DNA of 64,000 bases. It comes from Nigrospora sphaerica. Taxonomy: Eukaryota; Ascomycota; Sordariomycetes; Amphisphaeriales; Apiosporaceae. This document shows positions 56,645-64,000 of this stretch, one piece after another. The notes below the pieces were generated by a model that was given only the letters and a program-made list of their open reading frames with translations, was not told where the DNA came from and searched no databases. Location: NCBI GenBank assembly GCA_018287875.1, contig JAGVVL010000002.1, positions 1,860,001 through 1,924,000 on the forward strand. The letters are read 5' to 3'. Within the stretch, counting starts at the first letter, position 1, and each line of letters starts with the position of its first letter. A program made the position numbers and the translations under genes.

Positions 56645-57558
56645 ACTTACGATCGTGACGAACGTTCTGTGCGAAGAAAGTACACCAAGCGTCTTGCAGA
56701 TACCCCCGTACACCGAATACGGTTTACGGACGCCTGGTGGATCAGTACTGGCCTAGGGGACGGATATAAACCTGCAATTCTCTGGCGTTTATGGGGTTGG
56801 ATCAGAACTTTGGTGGCAGAAGCGCCCTGTCGCATGCTTTTTACCATGTTGTCGTTTGAGGATGGAATGTGTGACGTGCGCCAGCAGTATCAGCTTGGAG
56901 CAGATTGGTGCGGCTGGCCCGTAAGAGAGCCTCGCTCAGGACACCCTGGATGGTCCAGCTGGCGCTCTGGGGTACATAACTACCACCTTTTCTCGCGCAC
57001 GATGCGGTGATGGCATACTCAAAGTCTTTCACGGCTGTCCTTAGCGGTCGTGCATGTCAGCACTGCTTCTTAGTTCATACTATGGGCCAGACGGCAACTT
57101 GCATTTTCAACCACGTCACCCGTCTTTACTGTCGCCTCTTGTGATGTTGTCAACCCCAAACTCATGCGCGACCAACATGGGACCCCGGGTTTCTCTGCAA
57201 AGTCCGACCCTGAAACATGACGTCTGTTCGTCGTATGTTCGACTCTTTAGCTCCACACATGGAAGTAACTCTAGACTAACAATTGCCTAAGATCGCGATC
57301 CTGTCAAGATTATATCTCCTGGTCCAAAGCCATAGCCTTCTCGGACTTTCTTTGCCGGGGTTCTCCGGGGACACGTATGGATTTGGTACGCTGTCTTCCA
57401 TCAACACGCTACAACCTGTTGAAGATTGATTGCCACGGGGCATCCTTTCTCGCAATTTGCTTCATAGTACTTCGAAGTGGCTGAACGCAAATTTTTGCCC
57501 CGGCTAACAGGTCACTACCACTATAGGAGTGGAAGGATCGGCAGAATTTGGGACGATA
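56645..57558. other. Intergenic region
   Basis: 914 bp downstream of the I9-like gene and of the convergent MFS gene. AT-richer, no ORF or RNA gene recognised. Confidence 0.5.
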
Positions 57559-59213
57559 TCAAGCCTGGCGGTCCTCTGGGCTGGATTCCCCAAGTGGATG
57601 AAGAGTTTGGGTATACGTGGATGACTGGCGCCATGAGGGGCCATACCGGAGCAGGGCGATAGGGATCAGGCCGAAAACCAAAGTGACCAAGGCCAACATG
57701 CTGAACCCCCAACCATAGCCGAGATGACTAACCACTGCTGCGGTTAGGAGGGGCAGGAATGCGCCTGTTAAACAGCGTGTCACTATGACCCCCGTCAACG
57801 CCGAGGCGGCATAGACGCCACACGCATCGACGACGTACGGCATAATGGGCACGAATGCGAGCATCATGGAGACGCGGATCCACACGACGGAGAACAGAAA
57901 AAGGGGCAAGGGGAGGTGGTGTTCGGCACACCACCCATAGAGCGCCACGCCGCCCGGCAGAGTGAGAATGCCGACAATGGTCAGCGGCAGTCGGTATTCG
58001 GGCAAGCCAGCCCCGGCAGGATTCGCGGCCGCCAACCGCACATAGATACGGTCGAGCGACAAGCGGCAGATAGTGACACCGATAAGCGTGCCAAGCCCTG
58101 AGGAGTCGGCATCAGTCGAGTAGCGCGCCGGGAGAGGAAGAAAAGGCCGCATGAACTCACCATTGGCCATGAAGGCGGACCCCGTCGTCCCTGGCTCGAA
58201 GGAGTAGACGTCTTCTAAGACGGTGGGCATGGTCGTGGCGATGATGTAGAAGTAGGAGAAGGTGAGGGCGCCGAAGGCGGACAGGACCATCAGCACGCCG
58301 GAGCCGAAGAAGACGACAAAGGGACGCAGGACTGCGGTCAGGAGGCCCGTGGGCCGCGGCTCCGCCTTCTTGCGGACGAGGACGACGGGGTAGGTCTCGC
58401 GGAAGCAGGTGACGAACATGAGTTGGCCCAAGGCCGAGAGGAGCACGCTGGCCCAGAGGACGGCGCGCCAGCCGAGGACGGCGCCGACGAGGCTGCTGAA
58501 GGTCGGGCCGAGCGAGCTCGCGACGAGGGGCGCAAACATGATGCAGCTCATGGCGGAGCCGCGCTGGGCGGGCGCGAACATGTCGCCGACGACGGCCGGG
58601 CTGAGCACGTTGGGGGCCACGGCGGCGCCGGTGAGGGCGCGCGAAGCGATGAGCAGCGCGCTGCTCCGGGCCGTCGCCCCCAGCGCCGTTGCGCCCACGA
58701 ATGCCACGTTGGCCAGCAGGAACAACGGCCGCCTCCCGAACAGCTCCGAGAGCGGCGCGATGAGCAGCGGCCCCGCCGCCTCGCCCACCTCCCAGATGGT
58801 CACCAGGATCACCGCCGCCGAGCTGCCCGCCGGTCCCGCGTTGCCCGCGCCGTCGAGTTCGCCCACCACCCTTGTCGCCAGCGGCGCCAGAGAGATGCAG
58901 CCGAAGGTACTGGCGGTCCAGAGAGAAGGTCAGTCATGGGGGGGGGGGGGGGGGGGGGGGGAGGAAGACGACCTTGCTCCGGGAGCCATGTCGGGATGAG
59001 GGCGACCACGTACACGGTGAATGCCGAGTAGGCCAACAGGGCCACGATGCCCCATTTGAACCTCGGCGACCAGTCGAGCGGACTGGCGAAGGCGCTGTCG
59101 GGAGGGCGAAATACAGGGGCGTCGGCCACCCCGTCGACACGGTCGTCAACACAGCCGCGGCGGTTGGTTTTGGGATCGGCCAGCAACGGCGTCGTCTCGT
59201 GTGTCTGAGCCAT
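57559..59213 (-). CDS. MFS multidrug-type transporter (DHA1-like)
   Basis: Three exons on the minus strand (59213-59014, 58909-58161, 58097-57559) give 495 residues. Exon 1 encodes a hydrophilic N-tail and the first helix (FKWGIVALLAYSAFTV). The exon 1-2 junction reads AFTV-TFGCISLAPLATR, which fits the family and needs the donor at 59013. Exon 2 has the signature VTIWEVGEAAGPLLIAPLSE with SELFGRRPLF (the loop 2-3 DRxGR-type motif), then NVLSPAVVGDMF and RGSAMSCIMFAPL. Exon 3 carries the last helices. This is the fungal drug:H+ antiporter-like family; substrate unknown. Intron 1 contains a G24 run on the plus strand. Confidence 0.9.
58938..58961. repeat. G24 homopolymer in MFS intron 1
   Basis: 24 consecutive G on the plus strand (C24 in the transcript sense), inside intron 1 of the MFS gene (58910-59013), between the accepted donor and acceptor. 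Confidence 0.95.
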
Positions 59214-62200
59214 CGCACCGGTGCTGTTCCACGTTTTGTGGGCGACGAGGGGATACTACAAGCGGAAGAGGCACCCGTCGCGTCCGCCCGCTATCCGTAT
59301 AGAGCTTGCTCGTGTGAAGCCGTGACGACCACAGACATCCGGGCGATTGAAAATGGGGAAAAGGGTGGCAGGCATGGCCACGGCATGTTCCTCGGTATTT
59401 CCCGTCCGCCTTTCTTCTCGCCTCAATCCACCCTCATGCGACTATTGACGCGGCCCGAGTCAACGGCTATCAGCTCCGAGACGCCTCGCGCCACTCGAGG
59501 GGACAAGAAGCAAAACACCACCTGAGACCTCTGACGCATTTTTGAGCAGAAATGCCCGAAGGCTCGACGCAGATCATGGGAACCTTGTAACTACGCCGCT
59601 CCGACGGGAAAACGTTCATGTGGGGGCACACCAGTTGACAGGTTTTGATTGGAGTCGAAGAGGAAATGCATTGTTCGCGGACGGTCTGGTCCATTGATGT
59701 CCTTTACTCAAGTGATCAAACAGCAAAATACTACCGAGTCTTTGCGGCAGCACGCGGCGTACAAAGCGGGACACCGCAGTGCTTACGGACTGTAGGGCAC
59801 CCGTATGACCGTACTCTTCTACCGGGTTCCGTGTCCCGTCTTGAAACCGAATCTTTCTTTTCTAAATAGCAAGGAGCGCGAGCGGCTTGAATAATTGTCC
59901 ATAATCGTTCCTTGCCCCGGCGATACCTTAAAAACAAGCATAATCCACATCCGACGTAGGGAGAGAATATGGACATTTGCGACATTATCTTCCAGAGACC
60001 CTACGAACTATTCGGAACGTAATCTTTACCTGGAAGCGGACCTGCCTGCCGTATATACATGCGCCGTTATGAACGTTTTCTACGAAACCCATTCTTAAAT
60101 GGCAAAGCTCAGTTTCGTGCCTATGTACTCCGGCCACACATACCACCCACCACAAAGGAGAACTCAGAGTCTGGAATACCCCCTTTGAAGCGGGCGTTCG
60201 CCGTGAATAACGAAAAACCGGACAGCCTCAGAGCCTTGGCTCTCTTGACGGATAAGCGGTGCCTGAAGACGGCGTCCTCACGCGCCGTTTACTTTGGCCG
60301 TGGCGTCGGCGAACCACCGCTCTTGCGTCTTCGAGATCACCGTCTCTAACGCCCAATGGAGGTAAATTCTCCGTCTATGCTGTACATGACGGTGGCATAG
60401 TCGAGTTTGAGCTGCTGCCGTGGGCACAGCGAGTCCCGGGCAGGATGCCCCAGTCGCTCCTATCGGGCTTGGACGCGGCGTAGCCATCGTTCTCAACGAT
60501 GAGGTGGAGGATGCAGTGTATAACATGTAGTGTCCCTTTCTTTGAGGCCAGAAATAGGCCATATTTGCCGGGAAATACGCGTGCCCTCAGTATGCTAGAA
60601 GACCTGTCCTGCCATTGGCAGCGGAGAAAACGTACATGTCAGTAAAGGTCCGTATAATGATTCGGTGTCAACGAAACCCCAAAACATCACCATGTTCGTG
60701 GGCCTTTTTCAGAGCATGCTGCGGCAAAGACGATAGGGGAAGTGTGCAGCGGAGGTACAGCACCCAAAAGGGGGTTGTCCTGAACGGGGTAAAAACAGGA
60801 AAAGAGAACATCGTATTCTGCTTACAGAATACTATGGGGGTCTTTGCCGGGCTCATTTTTTCATGACGCCAGGCGAATCGCAATTGGCGTTTGGTCCAGC
60901 CAGCTCAGAACTCATAACGTTGACGTTGGAGTCATGACTGACGGCGTCGCTTGTGAAGGGGGCCACGAGCAAACATCGACCAGAAAGCCAGACCAGCAAG
61001 CTCGTGGGGTCTGGTCATGCGTGATTGCCAGGGGGCTGTGGTCAAAGAATATTTGCAATCCGGCATTGAGCCCTGGCTCACCTGTTATCATCACCTATCC
61101 ACCAAACTCGGTCGAAGCGCTGCCCAGGGTCAATATGAAGCTTCATCCCCGATGAGAGGGCCTCCATTTGTCGACTTTCACAACCGCCTGACGTAGGACT
61201 GAGAAGAAACTGCCGAACTGCAGTTCACTGCCACGACCCCACGAAAGACCTTATGGCATCGGTGCTTATCGTTGAAACTCGGCGCTCTGCCTCAACTCTC
61301 AGAGGATGCCGGCCGGATTGAATGGCCTGAAGCCCAAATTATTCTTGTAGATGCAGTCGCTCTTCGTCGATCGAGTTCGGCAGCTCTGTGATTAGCAGTT
61401 GCCTTCAAGAGAGTCTCCGTCGTGGGGCTTGGCGCTGATCCGGCAATTGAACCTATAGCGGTGCTTTTTCCGGCACAGGGACTGGCTAAGAGTGGGAAAC
61501 GGCCGTTAACGGGCGGCAGCTTGAAGAGCCAAGCCCCCACAAAGGCGCTGCGCTGGCAGGACAGGCGCTGGGTGCCAAGCGGTCTGGAATTGGGATATGT
61601 AGTGTTCGGGCTGGCTCCAGAACGATTCTAGCCAACGCGGAACCGAGTCCGGGTGGCTTCCTCCGGGCCAGGAGATATCTCATCACCCTTAGATGACGGT
61701 CTGCTCAGGTACATAAGTGCTGACTTGGCACGTCGTGCCTCGGCCACTATGATTAGACCAGATAGCTCTCCTTGCTTCCTTGGCTGGAAAGTCCTTAGTC
61801 GGAAGAGTTGCTTTTGTCGGCTCGTTCTGGCGGTCTGGACCTTTTCGGCCACTTAGTAGGCGTGTTGTGCAACCTGATCAAGTGCGCGGGCAAACCCACT
61901 TCTGGTGCCTTTTAACGAAGCCAATACAGCCGTGTGACGGGCAGCCTAAGGCGAGATGGAAGGGAGGGGCAGACTCGGGATGTTGGGAAGGAGTACCCGA
62001 GTATCTATCTCCTCGTATGGATCACGGGCGGACCGGAGTTGGGCATATGGGAGCAGCAATACGCGATGCGATGCAAGGCGGGGAGAGGGGGGAGTACGGG
62101 GGTGTTTATTTATTGGATGTAATGGGATCCCATCAAGCGGGCAGGAGTAATAATCCTCAGGATCGAAGCAATACGGATCGTCGTTGACAGGTGGCCCTGG

Positions 62201-63402
62201 CTCCTGCCATTCCAGCAGCAGCCAGTGCCTTCCTGCCCCGAATGCCCGATCCCATCTCTTTTACCCCCGCGTTAGGAGCGGATGGACGCTGGTGAACTGT
62301 GTCTCCCGCGCAGGGAATGTCACCCGTTCACATCATAATGAGACCTACCCCGAATTCAACATCGAAGCGGCTAGATAGAACGCTGCCACGCTGCTGTCAC
62401 GCGTGCCTGTCTCGCCCGTGCTGGTTTCGGTTTGATCGATTACTTCGATGCGGCCTGCAAGGGACCGAACCATGCACGGCCACACACGTCCTGCCTCGAT
62501 GCAGATATCTAGGCACATAATGTATGAAGTACTTACGGGCTTACAGTGTATGTATGTGCATTGTAGAATGGTATACCGGCATCGACCCGCAGCGGCTTCG
62601 TTAGGCTCGGCCCTCTCCTGTTCTGGCCGGCTGGCTCATCCCATACCAATCGTCTCTTTTCTCTGCCAATCTGCTGGTGCAATTAGCTCTCGCGTTCTGG
62701 GGGACGGCTCCAGCTCTAGGGCCCGGCGGGCTTGGATAGGCCCAACTGGGTCCGAAAGGGCCCCACCGGAGCACCCGGGCTTCGTGGATCACCACGGCAT
62801 TGCCATGTACTGCCCACGACGCCGACAATGCCCTCTGTCATGCATTGAAAAGGAGACGAGCCCGCACAACGAGACATGCCGCAGCTTTTTGACTGGCGAG
62901 TTGGGTTTCTTCTCCTCAATTACCGCCGGTCCCCCGCTCTGCCCCAGACGGCGCCGCGGATCCAGGAAAGAAAATAAAAACAATCGCATTCGACTTCAAA
63001 TTGGACCCAGCAAACTGTCATTGCTCCTTGAACCACCCTCCTACCCAATCCGTACAACCAGTGCCGCGTGCTCCGTACCGCGACCCAGACTCGATTGACT
63101 CGAGCCCCCCTCCCCACTAGGTAACCAAGAGGTAGGTAGTGCCAGGTACTCCGTACTGGGCGTTACGTGCCTTTCCCAGACCCCCGATCCGTCAGTCGAC
63201 CCTGGGCGTCCTTTCAACTCGTCAGCAACACCCGACCAACCGACTTCTGGCGCGCCACGAAGCCCCTTTGATCCTGCCCAGCGCGCCGTTGGACCTTCAT
63301 CCTACGCCCCCTTCTTCCAACCAGCCCGCAGAACCGCCGACGCTGCCGGACCTCGAACGGGACCCTCTGCAGCTGTAGTCCCCTTTGCCGTGGACCGTCA
63401 AG
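59214..63402. other. Gene-poor region
   Basis: 4.2 kb without a recognised gene. ORFs are short (under about 135 codons), overlapping and without domains. A few minus-strand frames at 60260-60560 look partly protein-like (frames broken by stops), suggesting decayed coding DNA, but no family is recognised. The end (from about 63000) is the leader of the next gene. No RNA gene or repeat array. Confidence 0.45.
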
Positions 63403-64000
63403 ATGCCGCGCACTAGGTTTTCCAAGGACCGTCAGGATGTCCTGTTGGACTGGGTGAGTCCCGCCGCCCCTGCACCCCGGGGCTTTCTTTGCGGATGATG
63501 GGGTGCGTAGGTAGCTAACCGCCTCGGCTGCGTACAGACGCGCAAGATGATGACGGATGGCAAGCGAAAGCCGGGCCCCTCCAAGATCGAGGACTTCTAC
63601 GACGCTTCCATTTTCTCCGACCTCCTTTCCATCTTTGACCACGAGTACGACCCCTCAGAACTGCAGGAGAACCTGTCCATAGCCGCCTCCACGGGCGGCC
63701 GCCCCGCCGAGGGTCGCCGCCGCAACCTGCACATTATCCACGTCGCCCTGCGCGACTTCATACGGCGAAACTGCGAGGGTGCCGAGGTCCTGGTCACCGA
63801 CATCAACTTCCAGGCCCTCGACAAGGACCCCGATGTCCAGGGCATGTGCCAGATCTTGGCCGTCTTCCTTATGGCCAGTCTGAACTCCAAGGACAGCCAA
63901 CTATCCCAGAGCATCCTGTCCGGCATGCAAGACAGCGACGAGGGCCGCGTTCAGCTGGGCAAACTGCTGAGCATCATGGAAGAGTGCCAGGCCAGAATCG
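63403..64000 (+). CDS. HOOK-domain-like protein, N-terminal part, cut by window edge
   Basis: Two exons seen: 63403-63453 and 63538 to the edge. MPRTRFSKDRQDVLLDWTRK continues after the GT-AG intron to FYDASIFSDLLSIFDHEYDP, then NLHIIHVALRDFIRRNC, LVTDINFQALDKDPDVQGMC and ILAVFLMASLNSKDS, ending with a coiled-coil start GRVQLGKLLSIMEECQARI. The layout resembles the HOOK domain, a calponin-like N-terminus of dynein adaptor proteins that link early endosomes to microtubule motors in fungi (HookA). The call is from pattern recognition of this N-terminus; the coiled-coil body lies beyond the window. Confidence is moderate because only about 180 residues are visible. Confidence 0.65.

Overview
The window is a contiguous piece of a filamentous ascomycete genome (Pezizomycotina, most likely Sordariomycetes). 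The evidence is short introns of about 50-110 nt with GT-AG ends, a Zn2Cys6 regulator, a HET-domain relic, a LysM relic, LaeA-like methyltransferase relics, mitochondrial complex I, fungal Byr4/Bfa1 and XRCC4-type proteins, and frequent TAGGTACCTA-like strings in intergenic DNA. Gene models were assembled by hand from six-frame reading. Splice sites were accepted only when the frame closed and the joined protein matched a recognised family.

Layout, left to right. At 0-12 kb are a striatin (STRIPAK) N-terminus running off the left edge (minus), the 75-kDa complex I subunit (plus), a SelO-type protein AMPylase (minus), an aldo-keto reductase (plus) and an XRCC4-like NHEJ factor (minus). At 12-15 kb is a long low-complexity intergenic region. 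At 15-22.5 kb are a Byr4/Bfa1-like septation regulator, a secreted M6-type metalloprotease and a small secreted protein of unknown function. At 23.8-26.3 kb two related LaeA-like methyltransferase genes lie side by side, both disabled. At 26.7-44.4 kb are a PNPOx-like flavin-binding protein, the DEAD-box helicase HAS1, a DUF1772 membrane protein, a PMU1-like histidine phosphatase, a Zn2Cys6 transcription factor convergent with a UbiE-type methyltransferase, ribosomal protein S30, coproporphyrinogen III oxidase, a SWIM zinc-finger protein and proteasome subunit Rpn8. At 46-51 kb are adenylate kinase, a HET-domain relic running directly into a frameshifted LysM relic, and a seven-helix membrane protein. 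At 51-56.2 kb is a gene-poor, repeat-bearing block. At 56-59.3 kb are an I9-inhibitor-like secreted protein and an MFS transporter. At 59.2-63.4 kb nothing recognisable is present. A HOOK-domain-like protein then runs off the right edge.

Most intact genes are housekeeping: respiration, heme, ribosome, proteasome, nucleotide balance, DNA repair and cytokinesis. They are arranged as convergent or divergent pairs without operon-like logic. The accessory material (pseudogenes, secreted proteins, MFS, 7TM, repeats) sits in three patches at about 19.6-26.3, 47.7-56.6 and 57.5-63.4 kb. No CRISPR, tRNA, rRNA or clear intact transposon was seen. I did not find a convincing undescribed multi-gene system. 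The most unusual items are the HET/LysM junction, the paired dead methyltransferases, a probable GC-AG intron in the S30 gene, and several very small coding exons.
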